Shown piece by piece: positions 8,638-16,909 of a DNA stretch of 64,000 nucleotides. The stretch covers positions 1 through 64,000 of the forward strand of contig JAQGHQ010000342.1 of NCBI GenBank assembly GCA_028288765.1, given 5' to 3'. The first letter of the stretch is position 1, and the number at the start of each line of letters is the position of its first letter. The position numbers were made by a program, and so were the translations under genes. The notes below the pieces were generated by a model. That model had not been told where the DNA came from and did not search any database. It saw nothing but the letters and a program-made list of their open reading frames with translations. Origin of the DNA: Gemmataceae bacterium. Its GTDB lineage: Bacteria; Planctomycetota; Planctomycetia; Gemmatales; Gemmataceae.

Positions 8638-9516
8638 TCATGTGCCGAACACGATGTCAGGTTTCACTCCAGCCTGCCAAAGACTGCCAATCCCTGCCAG
8701 TTCCCCCGTGGGGTTCAATACCGCGACCATCCGTACCCCGGCGGGCAGCAAGGAGCTGTCCGCCGGGGTACGGATGGTTTGCCCGGTCCGGAAGCGTTTT
8801 TCCTCGTCCGCTGTCAGAACCACTCGGGGCATCCCGGCCACCGCCGCGGTCATCGGGAGGAGCTTCGCCCTCACCTCGTCCGGCGGCACGTCGAGGCCGA
8901 CCCCGTGCTCGACGTGGAACGGTCCGACGCGGGTCCGGCGGAGCGTTTCCACCATCCCACCGACGCCGAGCTTCTCCCCGAGGTCGCGGGCGATGGACCG
9001 GATGTACGTCCCCTTCCCGCAGTCGATCTCGACGTCGAGGAACGGCCATTCGTAGCCACGGACCCGGATCTCGTCGATCCGGACGGGTCGGGCGCTCAGC
9101 TCGACCACCTTGCCCTGTCGCGCGAGTGAGTGTGCCCGCCGGCCGTCGAGCTTGAGTGCGGAGAACGCCGGCGGCCTTTGCTCGATCGTCCCGATAAACG
9201 AGGCGACCGCGGCGTCGATCTCCCCACGGGAGGGGGGGGTCGCATCGGCTTGTAGGGTGAGCTCACCGTCCGCGTCATCGGTGGTGCTGGTCAGCCCCAG
9301 GCGGAACCGCGAGTGGTAGGTCTTCCCCATCGCCTGCACGAAGTCCGCGAGCCTGGTGGCGGCGCCGACGCACACCACAAGGACGCCGGTCGCCAGCGGG
9401 TCGAGCGTCCCGGTATGCCCGATCTTGGTCTTCCGCGGGAACCACTTCTGGACGCGGTTGACCACGTCCCGCGAGGTCACCCCGGCCGGCTTGTCGATTA
9501 CGAGCAGCCCCTTCAT
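8638..9516 (-). CDS. truB: tRNA pseudouridine(55) synthase
   Basis: Makes the universally conserved pseudouridine 55 in the T-loop of tRNAs. The chosen start gives 292 residues beginning M-K-G-L-L-V-I-D-K-P-A-G, the normal N-terminus of the family; a longer open frame to 9594 adds residues that do not look like TruB and would overlap the upstream gene. The catalytic aspartate is D39 in G-H-T-G-T-L-D-P-L-A-T-G. The K-G-T-Y-I-R-S-I-A-R-D-L-G motif and a C-terminal PUA-like tail are present. It is convergent with valS (18-base gap) and lies 14 bases downstream of the GNAT gene, with which it is probably co-transcribed. Confidence 0.94.
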   Translation of the reverse strand: MKGLLVIDKPAGVTSRDVVNRVQKWFPRKTKIGHTGTLDPLATGVLVVCVGAATRLADFVQAMGKTYHSRFRLGLTSTTDDADGELTLQADATPPSRGEIDAAVASFIGTIEQRPPAFSALKLDGRRAHSLARQGKVVELSARPVRIDEIRVRGYEWPFLDVEIDCGKGTYIRSIARDLGEKLGVGGMVETLRRTRVGPFHVEHGVGLDVPPDEVRAKLLPMTAAVAGMPRVVLTADEEKRFRTGQTIRTPADSSLLPAGVRMVAVLNPTGELAGIGSLWQAGVKPDIVFGT

Positions 9517-9530
9517 CGCGTCACTCACAC

Positions 9531-9968
9531 TCACGCATTCGGGTTGTCCCCCGTCACGACGGACATCAGCACCAGTTCGGTCCGTTCGCGCCACCCGAGA
9601 TGTTTCCAGAACCCCTTACCAGGCTCGTTCGCCGCGTACACCCACAGGTGGACCTTTTCGATCCCGTCCGCCTTCAGGGCGGCGAGACAGGCTTCGACCA
9701 GACGGCGGCCGAGCCCGAGCTTTTGGGCGTGCGGGGCAACGGCCACGTGGTGCAAGTACCCCCGCCGCCCGTCATGCCCGGCCAAGCTGACCCCGACCAG
9801 GTCCCCGGTCCCCCCCACCGCCACCACGCTGCACCCGGGATTGCGGGCGAGGTACTTCGCCAGTGCGGCCGGACTGTCCGCGTCCCGCAGTCCGATTCCA
9901 GGGAGGGCTTGCCAGAGCTGTAACGCCGCCGGTATGTCTTCCTCAACCATCGGCCGGATCGTGACCAC
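9531..9968 (-). CDS. GNAT family N-acetyltransferase
   Basis: Predicted 145-residue acetyl-CoA-dependent acetyltransferase; the acceptor is unknown. The family pattern is clear: N-terminal V-T-I-R-P strand, a V-A-V-A-P-H-A-Q-K-L-G-L-G-R-R-L acetyl-CoA pyrophosphate-binding loop, and a late A-N-E-P-G-K-G-F-W-K-H-L-G-W motif. I chose the GTG at 9968 because it supplies the first beta strand and the frame further upstream runs antisense through the lipid kinase gene. An ATG at 9950 is the alternative. Only 24 bases separate this start from the divergent lipid kinase start. Confidence 0.82.
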   Translation of the reverse strand: MVTIRPMVEEDIPAALQLWQALPGIGLRDADSPAALAKYLARNPGCSVVAVGGTGDLVGVSLAGHDGRRGYLHHVAVAPHAQKLGLGRRLVEACLAALKADGIEKVHLWVYAANEPGKGFWKHLGWRERTELVLMSVVTGDNPNA

Positions 9969-9992
9969 CGCCGCACCCTCGCGAGACCCGGT

Positions 9993-10988
9993 ATGCCTCC
10001 CGCCACCTGTGTGATCTACAACCCTACCGCCGGGCGCGGGAAGGCGGAAAAGCTCCTCAAAGAGATCCGGGAAACACACCCGGTCGGGCTCGAGATCCGA
10101 CCGACTACCCGGCCCGGTCATGCGGTCGAACTGGCCCGCGCGGCGGCCGAGCAGGGGTTCGCGAAGGTGGTCGCGGCCGGCGGGGATGGGACGGTCCACG
10201 AGGTCGCGAACGGAATCCTGCAGAGCGGCAACCGCGAAACCGTCCTCTCCGTCTGGCCGGTCGGATCGGCGAACGACTACGCCTTCAGCCTCGGGATGCA
10301 GGCGTGGTGGGCCCGCCGGCCGGAGATCCTGCCGACGGAAACCCTCGACGTCGACGTGGGGCGGGTCGCGAGCGGCACGCGGGAACGGTTCTACGTGAAT
10401 TCCCTGGGGATCGGGTTCAACGGAATGGTGACGGTCGAGGCCCGGAAGATCCGCTGGCTCCGCGGCATGCCGCTCTACGCGCTCGCCTTCCTCAAGGCGA
10501 TGGTGAAGCACTTCGTCACCCCGCGGGTGGTGGTCCGGTTCGACGACGTGGAAACCGCCGGGCCGACTCTGGCCCTCACGATCAACCTCGCCCAGCGCGA
10601 AGGCGGGTTCCCGATCACCCCGCGGGCGAGCCTGACCGACGGGCTGGCCGACTACATGCACGCCACCGACCTCCGCCGCTGGCACCTGATTCGTTACCTC
10701 CCGGCCATGGTGAGGGGAACTCTCCCCGAGAACCACCCCCGGATGAGGTTCGGCCGGGCCAGGCGGATCGAGGTGCGGGCCGGGTCCCCCCTGTGTGTCC
10801 ACACCGACGGCGAGTTCTTCTGCGTCCCGAAAGACGAGGTGGCCGAGGTGGTCGTGGAGGTCATCCCCGCACGCCTGCGGGTCGAAGTCTATCCGCCGGG
10901 GCTCTACGGCGGCCGGACATGGGGAGGAAAACGCACGAGCCCACCCTCCGTCGTGGGTGAGCTCGTTGATCCCGATTCGTGTCTGTAG
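9993..10988 (+). CDS. Diacylglycerol/lipid kinase family protein
   Basis: Predicted ATP-dependent lipid kinase (DAGK catalytic domain, YegS/DgkB type), which would phosphorylate diacylglycerol or a related lipid at the membrane inner face. The 331 residues begin with the nucleotide-binding Y-N-P-T-A-G-R-G strand-loop. The hallmark G-G-D-G-T-V-H-E-V-A-N-G motif and G-S-A-N-D-Y-A-F follow, and the C-terminal beta domain ends with the usual H-T-D-G-E-F substrate-side motif. The substrate is not determined by sequence. It is divergent from the GNAT gene and convergent with the ArsR gene. Confidence 0.88.
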   Translation: MPPATCVIYNPTAGRGKAEKLLKEIRETHPVGLEIRPTTRPGHAVELARAAAEQGFAKVVAAGGDGTVHEVANGILQSGNRETVLSVWPVGSANDYAFSLGMQAWWARRPEILPTETLDVDVGRVASGTRERFYVNSLGIGFNGMVTVEARKIRWLRGMPLYALAFLKAMVKHFVTPRVVVRFDDVETAGPTLALTINLAQREGGFPITPRASLTDGLADYMHATDLRRWHLIRYLPAMVRGTLPENHPRMRFGRARRIEVRAGSPLCVHTDGEFFCVPKDEVAEVVVEVIPARLRVEVYPPGLYGGRTWGGKRTSPPSVVGELVDPDSCL

Positions 10989-11040
10989 TAGAAGCCGGGC
11001 CTCGGCCCCGTGGGCGGGCAACCCGGGCAGCGGCGGAGAA

Positions 11041-11352
11041 TTAGTTGTGGGGGATCTCGATCCTGCACCAGCCGAGGTCGAGGTATGTGGCCTTCGAGTT
11101 GTCGTTGTTAAAAATCTTCGGATGTAAAGAGTATACGACGAACCGGCCATGCTTCTCGTCCTGTACCAACCCGGCCTGCCGGAGCACCCCGAGGTGGTGC
11201 GACACGTTTACGATCTCGACGTTCAGGAGTTTCGCCAGCTCGGTCACGTTCTTCGATCCAGTCCGGAGGCACTCGATGATGCGAATCCGGTTCGGCTCGG
11301 CGATCGCCTGAAGCAGGTCCGCGCACTGCTTCGCTTGCTTGGGGTCGGTCAT
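11041..11352 (-). CDS. ArsR/SmtB family transcriptional regulator
   Basis: Small winged-helix repressor, 103 residues from the ATG at 11352 (M-T-D-P-K-Q-A-K); a longer frame to 11406 adds a proline-rich stretch not typical of the family. It has L-L-x-A-I-A-E-P-N-R-I-R-I-I-E-C-L in helix 1-2, the recognition helix segment V-E-I-V-N-V-S-H-H-L-G-V-L-R-Q-A-G-L, and the wing G-R-F-V-V-Y-S-L. No clear paired-cysteine metal site is seen, so metal sensing is not supported. No obvious target gene is adjacent; an AT-richer stretch upstream (about 11460-11590) could hold its promoter. Confidence 0.88.
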   Translation of the reverse strand: MTDPKQAKQCADLLQAIAEPNRIRIIECLRTGSKNVTELAKLLNVEIVNVSHHLGVLRQAGLVQDEKHGRFVVYSLHPKIFNNDNSKATYLDLGWCRIEIPHN

Positions 11353-11672
11353 TGGTATGGGTCCTGTCAACGGAAAGGGAGGAACAGGGTGGGTTCGGGC
11401 AACCACCCACAGGCGCGGGCGAGGGCGAGGTTAATCGGGCAGATCCCCGGCGGTGACATGGCAACGTACCGCAGGGTTATTCAATCATCATATCTACCTG
11501 CCCGGATATCGCAAGGCAAGGGCGCTTTATTATTCTCTTTTTCGAAGGGATGATGGCAAAGGTTGGCAAAGGTAAGGGTGGGATATCATTAGATACCCGT
11601 CGACAGGAGCTTCGGCGCGCAATACCCGCTAAGGCCCGCAGGGCTTACACCAGACGTGTCAGAAATCAGAAA

Positions 11673-11897
11673 TCAGCCCTCGCGGCCGCACCAGGGCGCG
11701 CCGCACGGGGGGCCGTCGCCGCGACAGTTCGTGCCGGGGTCGGGGTCGGCCGTCCGCCCGCGGGCCGGTAGCCCGAGAAGCCGGTCGAGCTCGGTGCCGT
11801 CGCACCGCTGACACCGGACCTCTTCCCCCCCGCGGGCCGCGACCAGGGCCTCAAAGGCGTGTTCGCACGTACGGCAGCGATACTCGTAAAGGGGCAT
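11673..11897 (-). CDS. FmdB family zinc-ribbon protein
   Basis: Small regulatory-type zinc ribbon of the FmdB/CxxC_CXXC_SSSS family; molecular role unclear. From the ATG at 11897 the protein is 74 residues and starts M-P-L-Y-E-Y-R-C, the diagnostic beginning. C-R-T-C and C-Q-R-C form the zinc knuckles, and a Gly/Cys-rich tail follows. Its start lies two bases beyond the rhomboid stop codon (11900-11902), so translation is probably coupled to that gene. Confidence 0.85.
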   Translation of the reverse strand: MPLYEYRCRTCEHAFEALVAARGGEEVRCQRCDGTELDRLLGLPARGRTADPDPGTNCRGDGPPCGAPWCGREG

Positions 11898-11899
11898 GG

Positions 11900-12847
11900 T
11901 CACTTCCGCCGCTTCTTGTACAGTTCACTCGCGCGGAACAGGAGTTCCCGCTCCTCGGCCGTCAGACTTTCCTGCCCGTGCCTGGACACCTTCTCCAGGA
12001 CGCGGTCGACCTTCGCCTCGAACTGCTCGTCGGCAACCCCGCCGGCCCGGGCCGGGGCCTCGATCGCCGCCGAAATCGGTTCGGCCCGGTCGTCGTCGAC
12101 CTCGTGCGGGTCGGGCGAGACGACGCGGAGGTTCGGGACCGCCCGCCGCCGGGTGGTGGAGGGTAGACCGGGAATGAGGGCGGAGAGCCGCCATCCCGAG
12201 CGATAGTATAGGAATCCGAACATCGCGCCGCCGAGGTGGACGACGTACCCGGTCCCGCGGTCCCCGAACCCGAGCGCCCCGAGGGTGTCCAGCCCGACGT
12301 AGAACACGGCCAGGAACCAGAGCGGGACCGGGACCACAAGGAACATCAACACCTGATGATAGGGGTCGTGGCAAGCGTACAGGACGAGTACGGCGGTGAC
12401 CGCCCCACTGGCCCCGAGTGCCGGGACCGGGTGGACAAGGCCGGCGGTGTAAAGGAGCAGGTTGAAGGCGTTCGCGATTAACCCACCGGCCAGGTAGAAG
12501 AGCAGGAACTCCCGCCCGCCGTACAGTTCCTCCACGCGCGACCCGGCCCAGTACAGGACGAACATGTTGAAGGCGAGGTGCCACAGGCCGGCGTGCAGGA
12601 AGATCGGCGTGACGAGCCGCCAGACTTCCCCCCCGAGAATACGGACGGCGTCGTACATGCCGAACTCGCCCACCGCCGAGCCGGCGAAGCTCCGCGGCCC
12701 GGGCCCGTCCCTCGTCACCGTCACCACCTGGGCAACGAAGACGGCACAGGTGATGACGATCAGCCAGACCGTGACACCCTGGCGAGCCCAGGTGTCGAAC
12801 ATACCACCCGTGCTCTCGCGGTAATAGTCCCGGTCGTGAATACCCAT
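11900..12847 (-). CDS. Rhomboid family intramembrane serine protease
   Basis: Predicted membrane protease that cleaves transmembrane segments of other proteins. The 315 residues have a short cytoplasmic N-terminus, then multiple hydrophobic helices. The catalytic pair is visible: S147 in G-A-S-G-A-V and H204 in Y-V-V-H-L-G-G-A-M-F-G. The family H-A-G-L-W-H-L-A-F-N-M segment supplies the oxyanion-side residues. After the last helix a soluble tail of about 90 residues, rich in charged residues, ends in a K-K-R-R-K motif. It is followed by the coupled FmdB-type gene. Substrates cannot be predicted. Confidence 0.92.
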   Translation of the reverse strand: MGIHDRDYYRESTGGMFDTWARQGVTVWLIVITCAVFVAQVVTVTRDGPGPRSFAGSAVGEFGMYDAVRILGGEVWRLVTPIFLHAGLWHLAFNMFVLYWAGSRVEELYGGREFLLFYLAGGLIANAFNLLLYTAGLVHPVPALGASGAVTAVLVLYACHDPYHQVLMFLVVPVPLWFLAVFYVGLDTLGALGFGDRGTGYVVHLGGAMFGFLYYRSGWRLSALIPGLPSTTRRRAVPNLRVVSPDPHEVDDDRAEPISAAIEAPARAGGVADEQFEAKVDRVLEKVSRHGQESLTAEERELLFRASELYKKRRK

Positions 12848-12978
12848 ACCCGCCCCCGCAACCCGTCGCCCCGGCGGCGCCCGCTCCTAGTCTGAGCTTA
12901 GCAAAACCGCACCGCGGTTGGAACGCGATCCTCGCCGAAGTTCCCAAACCCCGACCGACTTCCGCCGCCGCCGGCCCC

Positions 12979-13009
12979 TTGACAGGTGGACTCGTTGGGC
13001 TTAGATAAT
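12979..13009 (+). promoter_or_regulatory. Sigma70-type promoter of tRNA-Glu
   Basis: A perfect TTGACA (12979-12984) is followed after 17 bases by TAGATA, or after 19 bases by GATAAT (13004-13009). This places a start site around 13014-13018, just before the tRNA at 13024. Confidence 0.7.
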
Positions 13010-13023
13010 GAGGATGATTAGTC

Positions 13024-13096
13024 GGCCCTATCGTCTAGTGGCCTAGGACGTAGCCCTCTCAAGGCTAAAACTCGGGTTCGAATCCCGATAGGGTCA
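13024..13096 (+). tRNA. tRNA-Glu (anticodon CUC)
   Basis: A 73-base gene with all four arms: acceptor GGCCCTA/TAGGGTC, D arm GTCT/GGAC, anticodon stem TAGCC/GGCTA enclosing CTCTCAA (anticodon CTC), and T arm TCGGG/CCCGA with the TTCGAAT loop. The discriminator is A and the CCA end is not encoded. The GGCCC start and the CTC anticodon identify glutamate. It has its own promoter and terminator. Confidence 0.97.
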
Positions 13097-13100
13097 TCCG

Positions 13101-13131
13101 AAACCCGCGGAACCACCGCGGGTTTCTTTTG
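13101..13131 (+). terminator. Terminator of tRNA-Glu
   Basis: Ten-base-pair perfect stem AAACCCGCGG / CCGCGGGTTT with a five-base loop, followed by CTTTTG. It begins five bases after the tRNA. Confidence 0.85.
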
Positions 13132-13329
13132 TTTCAACCGTCACATCCCTTTCCCGCGGCATTGCTTCCGCAACTCTTTACCTCATCAAGCCGGGACAGG
13201 CTCCCATCCCGCTTGGCAAGTGTGCCCGGAGAGGCTAAAAAGGAGAGACCCACGGAGGGGGTGTCGCCCACTGTTCCGGGGATTGCCGGCCCACCCACGG
13301 CGGTCCCTGCTGTCGGAGGTCGTAACCAT

Positions 13330-14424
13330 ATGGCGCGTCGCAGCGCCGACCCGGACAGTAACGGGAAGTCAGGCACGATCGGACTCCGCCGGTCGGACCG
13401 GTTCCTCTCCGGGTTGCAGGCCGCCAGTCGGGTCGTTTTCGTCTCCCACGTCCAGCCCGATCCGGACAGCCTGGGCAGTATGCTCGGGCTCGCGCATCTG
13501 GTCGAACACCGGCTCGGGAAGTCCACCCTCATTACCCGCGACGGCCTCATCAGCCGGGCCGAGAACAAGGCGATGGTCGAGGTGCTGCACCTCGACCTCG
13601 CCCGGGTGGAGGACGTGACCTGGGCGGCCGACGACGCGGTGGTGATGGTGGACAGCCAGCCGAAGACCGGGCGGCACACCTTCTCGGAAGCGGTCCGGCT
13701 CTACGGCGTGATCGACCACCACGATACCCCCGGCGACCTGGACGGGGTCGCGTTCACCGACATCCGGGCGAGCCACGGGGCGACCTGCACCGTGGTCACG
13801 AAGTACCTCCGCGAGCAAGACGTGCCGATCCCCGAGAAGGTGGCCACCGCGCTCCTTTACGGGATCGAGACGGAGATGGCCGGGTACCCGCGGGAGGCGA
13901 GCCCCGCCGACGACGACGCCCTGCTCTTCTTGTATCCCCTCGCGGACAAGGACCTGATCGCCCAGATCCGCAACGCCAGGCTCCCGCACAGCCACTTCGA
14001 ATGCCTACTTCAGGCGTTACAGAGCTCGTTCATCTACGACCGGCTGATCATCAGCTGGGTGAATGACTTGCCGCAGCCGGAACAGGCCGCGGAGGTAGTC
14101 GACTTCATGATCCGGTTCGAGAAGGTCGACTGGGCCGTGTGCGGCGGGGTCCACAACGATCAGCTCATCCTCTCCGTCAGGGCCGCCCGCGAGGACGCCA
14201 GGGCCGGTGAAGTTTTGCGCCAGGTCGTTGGCAAGCTCGGCAAGGCCGGCGGGCACGACCGCCGGGCGGGCGGGTCGATCCGGCTCCCGAGTACCGCCCC
14301 GAGCGCCGTCGAAGAGCTGCAATCCGAACTCCGCCGCCGGTTCCTCAAGGCAATGAAGATCGAGGACATTCGCGGCCAGCGTCTCGTCCCCCTTCGGGAA
14401 ATGCTCCAGAATTTGCAGTCCTGA
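13330..14424 (+). CDS. DHH family phosphoesterase (NrnA-like)
   Basis: Predicted DHH/DHHA1 phosphoesterase related to NrnA, which degrades oligoribonucleotides and in some bacteria dephosphorylates pAp. The start at ATG 13330 gives 364 residues; the open frame runs 201 bases further upstream, but that part is not conserved-looking. Metal-site motifs are S-H-V-Q-P-D-P-D-S-L-G, V-M-V-D-S-Q, and the eponymous V-I-D-H-H-D-T. The C-terminal DHHA1 region is present but ends G-G-H-D-R-R-A-G-G-S, a variant of the usual G-G-H-x-x-A-A-G. The second metal motif and the D-H-H are intact, so it is probably active. Confidence 0.85.
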   Translation: MARRSADPDSNGKSGTIGLRRSDRFLSGLQAASRVVFVSHVQPDPDSLGSMLGLAHLVEHRLGKSTLITRDGLISRAENKAMVEVLHLDLARVEDVTWAADDAVVMVDSQPKTGRHTFSEAVRLYGVIDHHDTPGDLDGVAFTDIRASHGATCTVVTKYLREQDVPIPEKVATALLYGIETEMAGYPREASPADDDALLFLYPLADKDLIAQIRNARLPHSHFECLLQALQSSFIYDRLIISWVNDLPQPEQAAEVVDFMIRFEKVDWAVCGGVHNDQLILSVRAAREDARAGEVLRQVVGKLGKAGGHDRRAGGSIRLPSTAPSAVEELQSELRRRFLKAMKIEDIRGQRLVPLREMLQNLQS

Positions 14425-14523
14425 CTCATCTCGGGTGCCGGGGAACAACCTGACACCCACCACGGTTCTCCCACCCGACGCGGGCGGTCCGATCGCCCGC
14501 GTGACTCCCCGGGGGCACACGCC

Positions 14524-15723
14524 ATGACCGATCCCAGACCTGCCACGCCGCAATCCTCACCCCCGGCAACGGTTCCCGCTCAACTCTCCCCTCCCCACGT
14601 TCCACCGCAGCGGCCACGAAAACAAGGGGTCGGCTGTTTGCTCCCCGTCATCCTCCTCGTTCTGTTCGTCTCGCTTCTCGCCAATCTCTTATTGGGGTTC
14701 CTGTTCTACAGCGACATCGCCAGCTCGTTGGACCAGGATTCGACGAACCTGACCGAGAAGTTCCTCCTGGGCGATAAGACCGCCTCGGACAAAGTGGCCG
14801 TTATCCGGATCGAAGGAGTCATTTCCGGATCTTCGACCGGATACCCGCTCAAGCAGATGGAAAAAGCCGCGAACGACCGGCACGTGAAGGCGATCGTGCT
14901 GCGGGTGGACAGCCCCGGCGGAACAGTCACCGCGAGCGAAGAGCTATACCAGGACGTGGTCAATCTGCGGGATAACAACGGCCGCCGCTTCCAGGGCACG
15001 GGCCCGAAGCCGGTCAGTGTGTCGATGGGCGGGGTGGCGGCATCCGGGGGGTACTACGTCGCGGCAGCTGGGAAACCGATCTCGGCCGATCCGACCACGA
15101 TCACCGGGTCGATCGGTGTCTTCGCCGCTCTCCCGAACGTCGCAAAGTTCGCCCACGAACATGGGGTGAAGGTCGAACTCGTCAAGGCCGGAGACATCAA
15201 GGCGAGCGGGTCCTTCTTCCACGACATGGCTCCGGAGGAGCGACAGACCTGGCAGGACACAGTGGACAGTGCCTACAACGTGTTTCTGGACCGGGTGGCT
15301 GCCGGCCGCTCGCTCAAGAAGGAGCAGCTGCGCGACGACATCGTGATTAGCCAGAACATCCCTGTCCGGGACGAAAAGGGAAACCCGGAAGTGAAGGACG
15401 GAAAACCCGTTACGGTTGCTTACAAGCGAAAGCGGGCAGATGGGGGCACCTTCACGGCCGAGCAGGCGCTGAAATTCGGCCTCATAGACCAGATCGAAGA
15501 CCTCCCGGCAACGATTCGGGCATCAGCCACCGCCGCCGGATTAAACAAATATAAAGCCGTCACCTATGAGCGTCCGGTTGGCCTGGCCGATCTCTTGTTC
15601 GGTGGCCAAATTCGTACCCGACAGGACATTCTCGATCTACGGGGGCTGTCATCCACCCTGACCCCGAGGCTCTGGTATCTGTCACCGACGGCCGACGGGG
15701 CCATCCTCACCCCAAATCCTTGA
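14524..15723 (+). CDS. sppA: Signal peptide peptidase SppA (S49 family)
   Basis: Membrane-bound serine protease that degrades remnant signal peptides. The 399 residues have a proline-rich N-terminal tail, one transmembrane helix at about 37-62, then a single S49 domain, i.e. the short SppA form. The catalytic dyad is S174 in M-G-G-V-A-A-S-G-G-Y-Y and K226 in G-D-I-K-A-S-G; their 52-residue spacing equals that of the characterised Bacillus SppA. The R-V-D-S-P-G-G-T-V motif is also present. Stand-alone gene between the DHH gene and a 500-base gap. Confidence 0.92.
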   Translation: MTDPRPATPQSSPPATVPAQLSPPHVPPQRPRKQGVGCLLPVILLVLFVSLLANLLLGFLFYSDIASSLDQDSTNLTEKFLLGDKTASDKVAVIRIEGVISGSSTGYPLKQMEKAANDRHVKAIVLRVDSPGGTVTASEELYQDVVNLRDNNGRRFQGTGPKPVSVSMGGVAASGGYYVAAAGKPISADPTTITGSIGVFAALPNVAKFAHEHGVKVELVKAGDIKASGSFFHDMAPEERQTWQDTVDSAYNVFLDRVAAGRSLKKEQLRDDIVISQNIPVRDEKGNPEVKDGKPVTVAYKRKRADGGTFTAEQALKFGLIDQIEDLPATIRASATAAGLNKYKAVTYERPVGLADLLFGGQIRTRQDILDLRGLSSTLTPRLWYLSPTADGAILTPNP

Positions 15724-16223
15724 CACGGCGGCGCATGGCGCTGTGACAGGGCGGTACACAGTGCTGTGCAACATTCGATCAAGTGTCCCGACCCGAGACG
15801 TTGAAGCATCGCAGGCAAGCGTCCAGCGGTCGGGACTCTTGATCGAGTTCGCTGTGAAATCCTGGGCGAAAACACACCGACTCTTCACTTTTTGCAACAT
15901 TTTGCGTGCACTTCTCTCAAACGGCACTAGGGTTGCTTCTGTTGAGGCCCTGTAGAATCGTCTTGATTGTGTAACCCAAGGCGAATCCTACACCGGGCTT
16001 TCGGCGTCCAAGAAAAGGATCGTCAGGGTTGAGACCGGCAAGATTTCGGGATCAACTTTGAACGGTTTGTGAAAGGTCAAGAGTTCACTCTTATATTATC
16101 TGGCAGTGGAATGACATTCGGACGGAACGGAATCCTGTCTTCGCCCTCCAGATGTTTCCCAACCCCGTCCGGCATCTAAGACTCATGCCAGACGGATGTT
16201 AAGCCCCGAGGAGGTGGCGAGCC
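15724..16223. other. Intergenic gap between sppA and the DksA-like gene
   Basis: No frame here looks coding. It contains a long imperfect inverted repeat (15773-15848, listed separately) and, nearer the downstream gene, an AT-rich TATATT at 16092-16097 preceded by TTGTGA at 16067-16072, a possible though weakly spaced (19 bases) promoter. A GAGGAGG ribosome site precedes the downstream ATG. Confidence 0.5.
15773..15848. repeat. Imperfect inverted repeat (about 20-bp arms) downstream of sppA
   Basis: The arms 15773-15793 and 15828-15848 are complementary at all but one or two of 21 positions, counting one G-T pair (core GATCAAGTGTCCCGACC against GGTCGGGACTCTTGATC). They enclose 34 bases. There is no T tract after it, so it is not a standard intrinsic terminator. 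Confidence 0.7.
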
Positions 16224-16691
16224 ATGGCAAGAAGTGACGCACTAATTCGACTACATAAGGCCTTGCTCGCACGCCGGACCGAACTCCGCAAGCGGCTGGG
16301 CATGGAACTCGATGACCTCTCCCGCGGGAAAGGCTCGCAACCTTCCGGCGATGCGGCGGACGCTGCATTCGAATCGAGTGGGGAAGAAATCGCTTCCCAG
16401 CTGGCCGAACTCGAAGCCAAAGAGCTTGCCCAGGTGGAACGAGCCGTGCGCCGGTTGAAACAGGGGACCTACGGGAAATGCGAGGCGTGCGCCATCAGAA
16501 TCCCGGTCGCTCGTCTCAATGCCCTTCCCTATAGCACCTTGTGCATCAAATGTCAGCGGGAGATGGAAACCGAGGGCGGATGGCTGGCCGGTCGCGGCGA
16601 GACCGACTGGACCCGCATCTCCGACAGTGACCACTCCATGGAGGACCGGGACGTCAACATCTCGGACCTCGAGATCGACATGAGTAAGTGA
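16224..16691 (+). CDS. DksA/TraR-type C4 zinc-finger protein
   Basis: A 155-residue protein of the DksA/TraR family, whose members bind the RNA polymerase secondary channel and modulate promoters. It has an N-terminal coiled-coil (L-x-x-R-R-T-E-L-R-K-R-L and a Glu-rich helix) and a four-cysteine zinc finger, C-E-A-C at 86-89 and C-I-K-C at 107-110, with the family G-x-Y-G-x-C-E-x-C spacing. It lacks the obvious D-x-x-D-x-A coiled-coil tip of true DksA, so whether it works with ppGpp is open; D-A-A-D-A-A-F is the nearest match. It has a strong GAGGAGG Shine-Dalgarno and is followed by a good terminator. Confidence 0.85.
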   Translation: MARSDALIRLHKALLARRTELRKRLGMELDDLSRGKGSQPSGDAADAAFESSGEEIASQLAELEAKELAQVERAVRRLKQGTYGKCEACAIRIPVARLNALPYSTLCIKCQREMETEGGWLAGRGETDWTRISDSDHSMEDRDVNISDLEIDMSK

Positions 16692-16723
16692 ACCGACCGG
16701 TTCCGACCATACCGGTCCCGCCG

Positions 16724-16757
16724 AGCCCGTGGCCTGAGCAGGCCGCGGGCTTTTTTC
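16724..16757 (+). terminator. Rho-independent terminator after the DksA-like gene
   Basis: Stem AGCCCGTGGCC / GGCCGCGGGCT (16724-16734 with 16741-16751, one G-T pair) with a six-base loop and a run of six T's. It begins 32 bases after the stop codon. Confidence 0.9.
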
Positions 16758-16909
16758 GTTCCCTGCGGGCAGATGGACTGACTGTCCCACCGGTTTTGAC
16801 GCATTCGCCTCCGATCCCGGCCCCATCGGCTTGTAGAGTGGAAACGGATTTACCGGGCTCGGGCGCCGTGAGCAGAGGTTTTTCTCCGGTTCCCCTTCAG
16901 GGGGCGGTC

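Noticed and set aside
9531-11150. 539-codon version of the GNAT gene
   Set aside because: The upstream two-thirds run antisense through the lipid kinase and have no protein features; the GNAT domain starts at 9968.
11550-11771. 73-codon plus-strand frame
   Set aside because: Basic, low-complexity; its 3' part overlaps the convincing FmdB zinc-ribbon gene on the other strand.
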